A stretch of DNA of 49,140 bases from Zhongshania antarctica. GTDB taxonomy: Bacteria; Pseudomonadota; Gammaproteobacteria; Pseudomonadales; Spongiibacteraceae. Shown one piece after another: positions 36,446 to 45,539 of the stretch; within the stretch, counting starts at the first letter, position 1, and the number at the start of each line of letters is the position of its first letter. The notes under the pieces were generated by a model, which ran no database searches, had not been told where the DNA came from, and was given only the letters and a program-made list of their open reading frames with translations. Position numbers and translations under genes: made by a program. The stretch is from positions 1-49,140 of the forward strand of contig NZ_JACHHW010000015.1 of NCBI RefSeq assembly GCF_014202945.1. Direction: 5' to 3'.

Positions 36446-37248
36446 CCACCGCTGCACAATCAGTACCGCGTTTTCTGCCTTAGCCTTGTCTTTTGGTTTA
36501 AGCGGTCGCGCAGGAATGACCGCGGTTCGATAGTGTGAGGCCATGTGTTTATAACTGGCATTGATGGCTGGTTCGTAACGGCAAGGTTTGCTCACCGCGC
36601 TACGAAGCTGATCAGGCACAATGATCTCCGGCACAACACCAAAGAACTCGAAGACCTTAACGTGGGCATCAACCCAATCCGCTCTGCGTTCCGTCCAGCA
36701 GGCGGTGGCAAAGGTGTAATTGCTGGCACCGAGCGTCGCCACAAAGATCTCAGCGCTGCAGCCCCCCGGTATCGGGCTTAACAATGGCGACCGTTGCACC
36801 GCTGTAATCCACAAACCGTTTTTCACCGGCGCGCTGTATCTGCCGCATAGAGTGTTTTGCGGGGTGCACCATTCGCGGTAATACCCACAAGACTGCGAGC
36901 ACTGATAGCCCGCGTCCCCATAGGCTTGTTTGTACTCCTCCCACAGCAGCTGTTTGGTGAGCCTTTGCGCTTTAACTCCAGATGTATGCCTGCGCAATCA
37001 GGCATAACGCGGCCATGTCGGGCGCTCAGCTGAGGTGAAGGAAACAGCAGCGGCTCAAGGTCGCTGCCTGACATCTCAGCGGGCAGTGGCCAGCAAAGGC
37101 CCAGTACAGCGGCGCGCTTGCCGTAGGTTGATACAGTGCCCACGCCGATGCCTAGGCTGCGCGCTATCTGCCTGTGACTTAGCTTTGCCTCAAGCTTAAG
37201 GCGGCGGATTTCTTTGATATGTCGCATTGCTAATCTCGTGTTTAGCAT
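36446..37248 (-). mobile_element. istA: IS21-family transposase IstA, multiply frameshifted and 3'-truncated
   Basis: From about 37248 the minus strand encodes MLNTRLAMRHIKEIRRLKLE, AKLSHRQIARSLGIGVGTVS (HTH). In a second frame follows LTKQLLWEEYKQAYGDAGYQ, in a third SMRQIQRAGEKRFVDYSGAT with the first catalytic aspartate, and back in the second GASNYTFATACWTERRADWV, FEFFGVVPEIIVPDQLRSAV and the catalytic-glutamate region KPKDKAKAENAVLIVQRW. This is IstA with at least three frameshifts. The C-terminal part and istB are missing; the frame fuses at about 36445 to a nucleotidase remnant. The element is dead. Confidence 0.88.
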
Positions 37249-37329
37249 CGTTATCCCAGCGCAAAAGCGGCAAGGATAACGTGCAGTACAGGATGAATTC
37301 AATGCATGAGGTGGTGTGGAAATTGATGA

Positions 37330-37400
37330 TGATCAGTCATTGCGACAGTGTGATCACCCGTTGCGATAAGTCCCGCAAAGTAATCACCTTGAATCGCAGG
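37330..37400. repeat. Iterated sites at the IS21 transposase end
   Basis: TGATCAGTCATTGCGA (37330-37345) is repeated 21 bp later as TGATCACCCGTTGCGA (37351-37366), and a weaker TAATCACCTTGAATCGCA starts at 37381. IS21-family elements carry such multiple terminal transposase-binding repeats upstream of istA, so this is likely the left end of the element. Its exact border was not determined. Confidence 0.55.
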
Positions 37401-37925
37401 CGATGACCAGGTTGGGCCGGAATACGCAAAACGCACTAAAGTAACACGCATGCGCGTCATTATTGCGCTTTGATAATAGAACAAATTATCACCACGCCAC
37501 TACCACCCAAATCACAATTACCGTGAACCCAAGGGCAATTACCACCAAACTACCTCAATCCACCCTATTGCAATATTCTTAATATTTTACTAATTAGTCT
37601 TCGCGCGACAAAAATTCACAAAATTAATCCCGACCATAAAAAATAAAAATAATATTGATACAAAAAAAATCACATCATCGCACCAACTTGGTTCGCGAAA
37701 ACTTTTTCGCTGTTCAAATAAAAATAGGACATCTATTAATAGTATGCATGTTCTGTATAAATTTTATCTAAATGTAGAACAAGGACTACATATCAAAGTA
37801 CTGCCTAATTTACCGCCTGGCAATGTGATATACCGCTCATACTCAGCCGCAAAACGCCGGAACACAGATTCATGGCACGCCGATTGCTCCCGCATGGAAT
37901 TGAAATCAACCGGAGAATTTTTACT
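37401..37925. other. AT-rich intergenic region upstream of the amidase gene
   Basis: No convincing gene is seen. The stretch 37590-37700 is very AT-rich with runs of A and T and could hold the amidase promoter. The IS21 end presumably lies near the left side of this region. Confidence 0.45.
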
Positions 37926-39542
37926 ATGTTAGTTAATCGAAAAATCTCGCAGTCGGCTTTGGGCATTGTACTTTCGGCAACGCTACTAACCGCCTGCGGG
38001 GGAAGTTCTAATCATACAAAAGCAAGCGCAACCCCAGGCGGGGAAACTCCAAAAAACTTTGAGTTACTGGAAGCGACTGTCGCCGATATTCATGCAGCAT
38101 TTAAAGGTGAACAGGTAGCTGAGTCTGGACAACCCCTTAGCTGCGTGGCTCTAGCAGAACAATACTTAGCTCGTATCGAAACCCTCGATAACACCACAGA
38201 GACAGGCTTACCCATCAGCAGCATAGTTAGTATAAATCCAGCCTGGCGGGAGCAAGCTAAAGCGCTAGACACAGCATTCGCTAGTAATGGTTTGGTCGGC
38301 CCGCTGCATTGCGTGCCGGTATTATTAAAGGATCTGTACGATACCTTTGACTTCCCGACAACTGCATCATCGCGGGCATTGGCAGGCTCCCAGCCGCCAG
38401 ATGATGCCTTTACGGTGGCTCGCCTGCGAGAGGCTGGCGCACTTATTTTAGGTAAAGCGGGCATGAGTGAATATGCCTTTTGGACACAAAGCCTTAACAG
38501 CGTATCCCTGCGAATCGGCACCCCCTATGACACCAGCAGAGATGCCGGCGGCTCCAGCGGTGGCAGCGCTGCGGCGATTGCCGCTAATTTTGGTTTATTG
38601 GGTACTGGCTCAGATACCTGCGCCTCAATCCGGCTACCGCCATCCAATAACGCCCTAGTAGGCGTACGCTCTACTGTTGGTCTTGTTTCACAAGATGGCC
38701 TTGTACCCCTCTCTCACACCATGGACGTAGGCGGCCCAATTACTCGCACCGTTCGGGACGCAGCGTTGATGCTAAATATCATGGCGGGTGTGGACCCGGC
38801 GGACCCGCGCACCCATGCGGCCGACCGTTATCAACCGTCTAGCTACCTAGATTATCTCGATAAAAATGCCCTAAAGGGTAAACGAATCGGCGTGCTACGT
38901 AGCTATGGCGGTACTGACGCCTTTGGCAATAACACTGATGTAAACGCCGCCATGGAACAAGCCTTGATTGATCTCGCAGCCGCAGGCGCAGAAATAATCG
39001 ACCCTATTACCCTCCCGGATTTCAACGACATTTCTAATTCACTTATTGTTCAGGAATTCGCCGACCACATGGATGAGTACCTAGCAAGTTTTGATGCTCC
39101 TCGCACTGATACAGTCGACATATTTACCAGTGGTTTGGTACACCCCTTCATTGAAGCGATTATCGGTGTCAGTATTGCCGCGCGCGACACAAGCTCATCA
39201 CGCTACATTGCTCAACTGGACGAACGCAAAGCCCTACGCGACTACGTTGAAGCCGAGATGGACGCACTCGGCCTAGATGCTTTAGTCTACCCGCCAGCCC
39301 AACAACCTGCGCGACCTACTGGGCTCGTGCAAACTAACAATTGCGGCTTTGGCAGCACAACCGCCATGCCCTCTATTGTTGTGCCCGCTGGATTCTCCTC
39401 TGATCAACCAGCACTCCCTATCGGCATCGAATTTTTTGGTCGCAGCTGGGATGAAGCAACGTTATTTGGCATTGCCTATGCGTATGAACAATCCACCCAA
39501 CACCGACGCCGGCCAATATTGCCTGGCGATCCTGCACCGTAA
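37926..39542 (+). CDS. Amidase-signature lipoprotein
   Basis: A 538-residue amidase with a lipoprotein signal (LTACGGSS, C24), so it is probably envelope-anchored. The Ser-cisSer-Lys triad is visible: K135 in VLLKDLYDTFDFPTTASS, the glycine/serine loop DAGGSSGGSAAA (S210/S211) and S234 in GSDTCASIRLP. The CAS in place of the usual GGS leaves the nucleophile intact. The start at ATG 37926 (CGGAG upstream) gives the signal peptide; the frame from 37872 does not. Related proteins hydrolyse amides such as acyl-amino acids. It is convergent with an S15-type hydrolase across a hairpin. Confidence 0.93.
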   Translation: MLVNRKISQSALGIVLSATLLTACGGSSNHTKASATPGGETPKNFELLEATVADIHAAFKGEQVAESGQPLSCVALAEQYLARIETLDNTTETGLPISSIVSINPAWREQAKALDTAFASNGLVGPLHCVPVLLKDLYDTFDFPTTASSRALAGSQPPDDAFTVARLREAGALILGKAGMSEYAFWTQSLNSVSLRIGTPYDTSRDAGGSSGGSAAAIAANFGLLGTGSDTCASIRLPPSNNALVGVRSTVGLVSQDGLVPLSHTMDVGGPITRTVRDAALMLNIMAGVDPADPRTHAADRYQPSSYLDYLDKNALKGKRIGVLRSYGGTDAFGNNTDVNAAMEQALIDLAAAGAEIIDPITLPDFNDISNSLIVQEFADHMDEYLASFDAPRTDTVDIFTSGLVHPFIEAIIGVSIAARDTSSSRYIAQLDERKALRDYVEAEMDALGLDALVYPPAQQPARPTGLVQTNNCGFGSTTAMPSIVVPAGFSSDQPALPIGIEFFGRSWDEATLFGIAYAYEQSTQHRRRPILPGDPAP

Positions 39543-39624
39543 GATAACAAGGGACGCGACCTACTAAATATTAAACTTCAGCGGCTTTTCGGCGCGTTAT
39601 TAGCCCCTTAAGAAAATCATTATA

Positions 39625-39658
39625 AATTAGCGCAGTAGGAGGACCTACTCCGCTAATT
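39625..39658. terminator. Hairpin between convergent amidase and S15 hydrolase genes
   Basis: AATTAGCGCAGTAGG (39625-39639) pairs with CCTACTCCGCTAATT (39644-39658) with a single mismatch and a 4-nt loop. It lies between two convergent genes and so may stop transcription from both sides, though neither side has a strong T-run. Confidence 0.5.
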
Positions 39659-39760
39659 CTACGTTAACGGCAAATCACCTTAGCCTAGCCGTAATGGCTA
39701 TATCACGTTGAACTCAGAAAGAAACCTATAGCGAGCCAACCTAGCTGAGGCTTAAACCGG

Positions 39761-41662
39761 CTATTCACTAACAACCGGTATCGCGCTGATTGGCACAACC
39801 GGAAATACCACACTAGATGGATGCTCTGCATCACTATAGATAGTTAGCACACCGGCCAATTGGTCTAGTAAGTCTAATACCGGTGGTATCCCACGCGGGA
39901 AGTCGCTGGCACCAACTGAGATACGTAATGCATGACCCTCTTTGATTACTGCACTTGTAGAAAATATCTCTACATTTATCGCTACGATTTGGTTAAACCC
40001 AGGGGTTTGGCGACTCTCCTTCGTATACAGATGCCAAGGCTGAATCATTTGCCCACCTAAATAGCGTGAACGCTCTGGATCTAGCGCTCGGGCGGAGGCG
40101 GTGAGCAGGCCGCTAGTGAGCTGTTTCGAAACGCCATTCGGAGCCACATCTGTCACACGCACAACTACACCCGCATCTAAAGCAGTAGTTGCAATCCACA
40201 AGTCCGCTTGAATTGGACCATTGATAAAATAGTCCTGATCCATTGGCGCACTGGTGTAGGTAGATTCTAGAACTTCCGCAATACGGTTATCCTCATAACA
40301 GGGCAAAGGAACAACACCGAGAATACCCGCCGACCATTGCGCTGCGCTATCCGAGCAAACACCGCCGACAGGTTGCTGAAGAATTATATTGGAACTTTCA
40401 CCTGTACCAGCTGCAGTCAGCGTTAGGCTACCGTCACCACGCAGGTGCCAGCGTTCCGCCCGCGCCTGTGGATGAGGCCAGTCTTCCATCACCGCATAGC
40501 GTTCCTCGCCGTAGAGATATTGTGTGACCTTGGGCATAGCCTCCGCACCATTGTCCACGTCTTTGAGGTAATGATCGAACCAAGCTAAGGCAATGTTATC
40601 CATGCTAGGCAAACCGTCAGCGGGCAAGCCGGCACCTCCAGAGCCTTGCAGATGATCCCAAGGACCGATCAACAGCTTTGCATTGGTATTGTTCTTTAAT
40701 CCTTCGTAGGTCATCGGTTCGCTGCGCTGGAATATATCGCGCAGGCCGCCGACAACAAAGGTCGGAATGGTCACTTCATCGATGTGCGTAAGTGGCGAAC
40801 GTACAGACCAGAACTCGGTATTGTAGGCCTTATCATCAAAACCGGTCAGACCTCCCACCAACGTCGGGGTTTGGAAAGCAGTAACGGCGTTGATCGCATG
40901 TTCGGTGAGTAGCTGCACGAACAGAGCAGGGTCTTGGATATTTTCCCTAGCAGGGATTAGCGACAGGCCCGTCACCAGATACAGCCAAGCCGGCACAAAG
41001 GCGCCGTTGATTTGCCCACCCGCAAAGGTAATATCGCGATATACATCACCAGGTGGCACGATAGCGAACAAGGCTTTATGGGCAGGGTGATTATGGCGAG
41101 CGGTAAGTAACTGGGTAATAGCCATAAAAGATGGCCCCCAGGTCCCGACATTGCCATTTGACCACGACTGAGTCGCAACCCATTCCATGACTTCGGCGTA
41201 ATCTTCCTGCTCAATCGGACCCCAGGCCTCCCATACTCCTTCGGAATTTCCTGTGCCACGGACATCGACATTCACATGCGCATACCCGCGCTGGATAAAG
41301 TGGGCATTGGGTGCAGCTATTGCGCCGAGACTGCTGTTGTATCCAGTTTGAGTCAATATAACCGGTAGCGGCCGCGCTACCGGATTACCCTCCGCATCTG
41401 TGGGCAACGAAACATGCGCAGCTAAACGTATACCGTCGCGTAGAGTAATATATTCAATCGGGAGCGTAGTGAAACTGCTATATTCCTGCTCACGCTCATA
41501 GGGTTGCCAGCGACTTTGTGCTGACGATTGCTCGCCGGGCGATACCGCGATGCCTGTGCGGCCACTATTTGAATTACCACCGCAGGCACTCATCAGGAAT
41601 AGCAGCAAGCTAAGCAGGCCAACTTTGATACGAAGCGAGGGGTTTAAGTGAGTCATTATCAT
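39761..41662 (-). CDS. CocE/NonD-type (S15) hydrolase lipoprotein
   Basis: A 633-residue lipoprotein (signal ending FLMSAC, C27). The X-Pro dipeptidyl-peptidase-like alpha/beta-hydrolase carries the nucleophile S178 in VGTWGPSFMA, the DVRGTGNSEG motif, a catalytic aspartate region in GGLRDIF and histidine in IGPWDHLQGSGG. A C-terminal jelly-roll domain (from about 410) has the LRISVGASDFPR motif. Known relatives cleave acyl esters or proline peptides. Its ATG overlaps the TAA of the upstream TetR gene by one base (TAATG), so both are one translationally coupled unit. A second in-frame ATG at 41656 is possible. Confidence 0.93.
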   Translation of the reverse strand: MIMTHLNPSLRIKVGLLSLLLFLMSACGGNSNSGRTGIAVSPGEQSSAQSRWQPYEREQEYSSFTTLPIEYITLRDGIRLAAHVSLPTDAEGNPVARPLPVILTQTGYNSSLGAIAAPNAHFIQRGYAHVNVDVRGTGNSEGVWEAWGPIEQEDYAEVMEWVATQSWSNGNVGTWGPSFMAITQLLTARHNHPAHKALFAIVPPGDVYRDITFAGGQINGAFVPAWLYLVTGLSLIPARENIQDPALFVQLLTEHAINAVTAFQTPTLVGGLTGFDDKAYNTEFWSVRSPLTHIDEVTIPTFVVGGLRDIFQRSEPMTYEGLKNNTNAKLLIGPWDHLQGSGGAGLPADGLPSMDNIALAWFDHYLKDVDNGAEAMPKVTQYLYGEERYAVMEDWPHPQARAERWHLRGDGSLTLTAAGTGESSNIILQQPVGGVCSDSAAQWSAGILGVVPLPCYEDNRIAEVLESTYTSAPMDQDYFINGPIQADLWIATTALDAGVVVRVTDVAPNGVSKQLTSGLLTASARALDPERSRYLGGQMIQPWHLYTKESRQTPGFNQIVAINVEIFSTSAVIKEGHALRISVGASDFPRGIPPVLDLLDQLAGVLTIYSDAEHPSSVVFPVVPISAIPVVSE

Positions 41663-42321
41663 TATTCTCCAGCAACTGGCGCTAGGCCACGGATCAGTAT
41701 CTTGAGTATATCGTTGAAATAAGCATCGCCTTGATCCTGACTTTGTGCGGGATCAAGTTGCCAAGCCTGCTGGAACAGCGTTCGATACCTAAACCACGAC
41801 GCGATGAGGGAATAGGCTAATAAATGTGCATGACGGGCATCTACGTCTTCACGCAGAGCACCGGCTTGTTGCGTTTGGCTAAAAGCCGCACCTGCGCCCT
41901 GTAACAGTCGGGACATTTCCGGAGGGATGCCGACACTATTGTCGACGGCAATCCAATCGGCGATTTGAGTGTAATCAGGGTGAGTTTGAAAGAAGCGAAA
42001 AGTGCGCCGAAGAAACAATTCGATGCCAGGCATATCCAGCGTCGAGTTTTGGTTAATGAACTCACTGCCCTCAGCCAGACTTGCGTAGTAATCTATAACC
42101 GCTTGCCAAAGCTGCTGCTTTCCACCGAAATAATGCACCACTAAACCCTTGGTGCAGTTTGCTTCCTTGGCTATAGCATCCAGTGATGTCCCGCTAAACC
42201 CCTGTTCAGAAAACACCCTCCGTGCGGCCCCGAGAATTCGATTATAAGAATCCTCCCGCACTTTCTGTCGGCTGGTTTTCTTGGCTGCTTGTGTGCTCGT
42301 AGTGTTTGCCGAAGAAGACAT
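41662..42321 (-). CDS. TetR-family transcriptional regulator coupled to the S15 hydrolase
   Basis: A 219-residue regulator with a basic N-terminal tail and HTH at about residues 25-70 (ILGAARRVFSEQGFSGTSLD, AIAKEANCTKGLVVHYFGGK). Its C-terminal domain is TetR_C-like. It is the first gene of a two-gene unit with the hydrolase (stop/start overlap). A palindromic CCAATTGG lies just upstream of its start and could be its operator, so the pair would be autoregulated. Ligand unknown, possibly the hydrolase product. Confidence 0.92.
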   Translation of the reverse strand: MSSSANTTSTQAAKKTSRQKVREDSYNRILGAARRVFSEQGFSGTSLDAIAKEANCTKGLVVHYFGGKQQLWQAVIDYYASLAEGSEFINQNSTLDMPGIELFLRRTFRFFQTHPDYTQIADWIAVDNSVGIPPEMSRLLQGAGAAFSQTQQAGALREDVDARHAHLLAYSLIASWFRYRTLFQQAWQLDPAQSQDQGDAYFNDILKILIRGLAPVAGE

Positions 42322-42333
42322 AAATTAACTTCG

Positions 42334-42349
42334 CTGCCCAATTGGTCAA
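42334..42349. promoter_or_regulatory. Candidate operator upstream of TetR/S15 hydrolase unit
   Basis: CCAATTGG (42338-42345) with the right flank TCAA approximates the symmetric TTGACCAATTGGTCAA used by many TetR proteins; the left flank is imperfect. It is 13-28 bp before the TetR start codon. Confidence 0.35.
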
Positions 42350-42783
42350 CGAAAAATACACCAGCACCCAATTAATTACAAGTAGCCCCAGCTTGGCGAC
42401 AATAAGGATGAGCGGTCGTCATAGCGCCCCGCTATACCAACAGAAAATCGCCAGAGACCATCCCTTACTTATCTTCTATTTGATCCACTCCGAGCGCCAG
42501 CGTCGGGCTTACAATGCCTAGATTACAGAGGAAAGTAATCCCGCGACGCGAAGGTAATCAACAGCAACCTATCAACGCGCTACAGCGATGAACTAGTCCT
42601 TATTCTCGGTACCAGCCACTAATCGAATTACGTAAAAACAGAACAATCTTGACCAATGTATTGCTTCACCAACATCGAAGCTGGGCGCATCGCGATGCTG
42701 ATGGAGTACACACCCTAGGTATAGATCACCGCTATCAATCGCGACTCACGTTTTTTTGCACAAGACTCAATTTTCAGGGTCAC
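42350..42783. other. Gene-free region between TetR and DMT transporter genes
   Basis: I see no supported gene or strong hairpin. It contains the upstream region of the TetR/hydrolase unit and the 3' side of the transporter gene. The short plus-strand frame at 42649 overlaps the transporter antisense and lacks a ribosome site. Confidence 0.4.
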
Positions 42784-43743
42784 CTACGTCCGCAGAATCT
42801 GCCGCAAAAATTGCTGTACCGCGCGCCAGCGATTCACGATCAATGCCAAAAAGATCAGTAGGCAACCCACTAATTGTATTGCGGACATACTTTCTTTAAA
42901 CCACATGGCTGCGATCAACGCTGTCCACACTGGTTCAAGCACCATAATAACCACGCCATTGCTATAGGGAGAAAGGCTCTGAGCATAAGTTTGGATATAG
43001 AAACGCATCGCCGTGCCAATGGTGGCGGAAAGCATCACCCACAACCACACCATAGGCGCTGAAACCAATTCCCCAACCTCCCAGCTTTCCGTCAGCGCGG
43101 AAAAAATTCCCGTAACAAGACCAACAACCGTCAGTACCAATGTCGTCAGTAGCAGCACAGGTACTTGCGGCGTATCCAGTGTTAGCCCATCCCGGCCTGT
43201 TTGCGAAATTGGGTTTGCCGCGCGGGCATTGAGATTAAAATAGACCGCAAAGAGGCTTGCGGCTGCCAGTAAAAGCAATTGTGCGGTCTCTAATTTAAGC
43301 TCTTGATTAAGCGACAATAATGCAAGACCACAACAGGCTATTGGCAATGCTAGCCAGGTGCTTTGTGGAACGGCCTCTTTAAAGACTAGTCGCGCAATAA
43401 CGGGGACGAGCACAACGGCCAAGCTGACTAGGAAAGCTGCCTCGCCAACATGGTTCGATGCAGCGAGTCCTAGGACCCATAAACTCATGGCGAAGCCGAA
43501 CACAACACCAACTTTAACGCAGCGCCAAAGGACGGCCGAACTAAGTACACGTAATTGGCTCCGCGCCACCAGCCCCAGCAATACTGCGGCAATAAAGAAA
43601 CGTAGCGACATGAACAATAGCGGCGGCATAATGGCCACGGCTTCTTTGGAAAAAATCCAGCTTATCGCCGCAAGCAAGGTAACCACAACGAAAAGCACGT
43701 CTGCAGACATTGTGCCTTTAAAATCGGCGCGCATACGTTTCAT
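42784..43743 (-). CDS. DMT-superfamily transporter (EamA family)
   Basis: A 319-residue protein with about ten hydrophobic helices arranged as two EamA repeats (about 12-145 and 160-305). Typical motifs are present: MPPLLFMSLRFFIAAVLLGL in the first half and YSNGVVIMVLEPVWTALIAA (the P-V-W-T of EamA repeats) in the second. It is an inner-membrane metabolite/drug exporter of unknown substrate. Starts at 43743 or 43734 are both possible. It stands alone between the S15 hydrolase unit and the acyl-CoA dehydrogenase operon. Confidence 0.92.
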   Translation of the reverse strand: MKRMRADFKGTMSADVLFVVVTLLAAISWIFSKEAVAIMPPLLFMSLRFFIAAVLLGLVARSQLRVLSSAVLWRCVKVGVVFGFAMSLWVLGLAASNHVGEAAFLVSLAVVLVPVIARLVFKEAVPQSTWLALPIACCGLALLSLNQELKLETAQLLLLAAASLFAVYFNLNARAANPISQTGRDGLTLDTPQVPVLLLTTLVLTVVGLVTGIFSALTESWEVGELVSAPMVWLWVMLSATIGTAMRFYIQTYAQSLSPYSNGVVIMVLEPVWTALIAAMWFKESMSAIQLVGCLLIFLALIVNRWRAVQQFLRQILRT

Positions 43744-43794
43744 AATCTACTGTTTAGCCCCTAAAATATGACGTCTTTACAGCGCAATCTTGCT

Positions 43795-43810
43795 GGGCAA
43801 TAAATTGCCC
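43795..43810. repeat. Short hairpin upstream of the DMT transporter
   Basis: GGGCAA-TAAA-TTGCCC is a perfect 6-bp stem with a 4-nt loop, 52 bp before the transporter start codon on the opposite strand. It could be an operator or leader structure. Confidence 0.35.
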
Positions 43811-43957
43811 TTGGCGCGCCAGCCACTTACCTCAATACACAACACTGTTTTCACTAAACTTTTCGACTTTTCAGTGAAGGTTAAAAGCTGCTAGCTAAGT
43901 ATTTATGAATCCCGCGTACACACGGTGAATCTACAGTATTGATGACATCTTGATGTG

Positions 43958-43985
43958 ATGGCGCCAATTAAGACGCCATTTTTTT
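43958..43985 (+). terminator. Plus-strand intrinsic terminator without an upstream gene
   Basis: ATGGCG (43958-43963) and CGCCAT (43974-43979) enclose a 10-nt loop and are followed by six T (43980-43985). The T-run is only on the plus strand, yet no plus-strand gene is seen within 4 kb upstream. It may end a small RNA transcribed from about 43750-43957. Confidence 0.55.
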
Positions 43986-44072
43986 GATTATTTAATACCC
44001 GTCTCATCGCCTAAATTAACATTACACTCGGAACAGACCCTGGATGCATTTCTAGCGACGCTAGTTCAATAC

Positions 44073-44192
44073 TCACGATTTTAATTTGCGCAGTAAACTT
44101 TCTATTTCTTCGGCTTTCCAATAGAAGGCGAGCGGAATAGACACCGCCACCATCACTAAACCGCAGGCTAAGAGTGCATTTAACATCGGCAT
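44073..44192 (-). CDS. 39-residue predicted membrane peptide
   Basis: ATG 44192 has a strong ribosome site (GAGGAGATAT) and opens a 39-codon frame: MPMLNALLACGLVMVAVSIP, LAFYWKAEEIESLLRKLKS. One transmembrane helix (about 5-24) precedes an amphipathic charged helix. It is 94 nt after the acyl-CoA dehydrogenase gene on the same strand and is probably the last cistron of that operon. No homology recognised; the ribosome site and composition argue for a real gene. Confidence 0.65.
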   Translation of the reverse strand: MPMLNALLACGLVMVAVSIPLAFYWKAEEIESLLRKLKS

Positions 44193-44286
44193 ATATCTCC
44201 TCTGTTTAGGGCTAGTGCCAAAAACCCCACAATCCAAGCTCATCATAGCGCTAAGTCCATCTACCCGAAAGACTAACGCCCGAACG

Positions 44287-45489
44287 CTACTTCAACTCAC
44301 TGGAGTTTTTGCCCAAAATCTGCCGCGCAATAATCAATTGCTGTATTTGCTGGGTGCCTTCGTAAATATCGATAATTTTCGAATCCCGCGCAAACTTCTC
44401 CAGCAACTCGGTTTGGCTATAACCCAACTGCCCGCAAATCTCGACGCATTTTAAGCTTACTTCGTTGCCCATACGGCCCGCTTTGGCCTTCGACATAGAG
44501 GCGTTCATTGAGTTTGGCTGCCGATTATCGGCCATCCACGCGGCTTTCAATACCAGTAGGCGGGCAGACTCCCAGTCGGCCTCTAGGCCATAGAGATCAT
44601 TTTCAATGGCAGAGAGCTGATGGTAGTTCTTGCTGTAGTCCAGCGTTAGGCCCTGTTCTTTCAGTAAGTCTAGCGTTAAATCTAAAGCGGCACGGGCCAA
44701 ACCAACCGCCTGCGCGGCAACAATGGGCCGCGTGTTATCAAAGGTTTGCATTACGCCGCCAAAGGCCTTTTTGCGCGCTTCAGCGGTCTTTGCTATTTCA
44801 GGGTTGCCAAGCAAATTGGCTTTGGGCACCCGGCAATTTTCAAACACGATCTGCGCCGTGTCGGATGCGCGAATCCCGAGCTTATGCTCTACCCGCGTTA
44901 CCGTCATGCCCGGCGTCCCCTTGGGCACAAAGAAGGACTTAATCGCAGCCTTGCCCATCGTGGTATCAAGTGATGCCCACACCACAACTTGGCGGCAGCG
45001 GTAGCCGTCAGTTACAAATATTTTCTCACCGTTAAGCACCCACTCGTCACCGTCTAAAGTCGCAGTGGTTTTAATATTGGCGGAATCCGAACCACAACCT
45101 GGCTCGGTGATCGCCATGGCGGCAAACAGCTCGCCCCACTCCGCTTTTTGTTCATCGCTGGCAACAGCTTCAACAGCCGCATTACCAAGACCGATGGTGG
45201 GCATGGCCAGAAACAAACCCACATCACCCCAACACATTGCTTCGGTGGCGACCGTCATCCGCATATTATTGCCGTTGCGATTGCCCTCTGGTTTGCTGGC
45301 GCCCTCCTTCTTGCTGGACGATGACCTGCCTGCTTTTAACAGTGCACCCAGCTCCACCAATTCCTCGGGCAGCTCTTTTTGCTCCAAAGAGTCGTACTTA
45401 CGGGAAATCGGCCGCAAACCGCCCTCTGAAAATTGGCGCATCAGTCCGCTTAAATCTTGTAAATCTTTAGGGAGTTCTAAATTAATCAC
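44287..45489 (-). CDS. Acyl-CoA dehydrogenase with YEGT catalytic motif
   Basis: A 400-residue acyl-CoA dehydrogenase starting at GTG 45489 (AAGGAATACC upstream). An unusual lysine/serine-rich insertion (GRSSSSKKEGASKPEGNRNG, about 54-73) interrupts the N-terminal helical domain. The FAD motif AMAITEPGCGSDSANIKTTA and the catalytic glutamate in IIDIYEGTQQIQQLIIARQI are intact. It follows a second acyl-CoA dehydrogenase that lacks this motif (51 nt spacing) and an FMN-dependent oxidoreductase; the pair may form a heteromer. Such pairs occur in steroid-ring and other polycyclic acid degradation, but the substrate here is not shown. Confidence 0.94.
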   Translation of the reverse strand: MINLELPKDLQDLSGLMRQFSEGGLRPISRKYDSLEQKELPEELVELGALLKAGRSSSSKKEGASKPEGNRNGNNMRMTVATEAMCWGDVGLFLAMPTIGLGNAAVEAVASDEQKAEWGELFAAMAITEPGCGSDSANIKTTATLDGDEWVLNGEKIFVTDGYRCRQVVVWASLDTTMGKAAIKSFFVPKGTPGMTVTRVEHKLGIRASDTAQIVFENCRVPKANLLGNPEIAKTAEARKKAFGGVMQTFDNTRPIVAAQAVGLARAALDLTLDLLKEQGLTLDYSKNYHQLSAIENDLYGLEADWESARLLVLKAAWMADNRQPNSMNASMSKAKAGRMGNEVSLKCVEICGQLGYSQTELLEKFARDSKIIDIYEGTQQIQQLIIARQILGKNSSELK

Positions 45490-45539
45490 GCGGTATTCCT
45501 TTTTATAATTAGGCAGGTCATGAACTCAATAAGTCCGAC

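Noticed and set aside
36173-36997. A single 274-residue chimeric protein of transposase and nucleotidase
   Set aside because: Both parts are incomplete and continue in other frames on each side, so it is a scar and not a gene.
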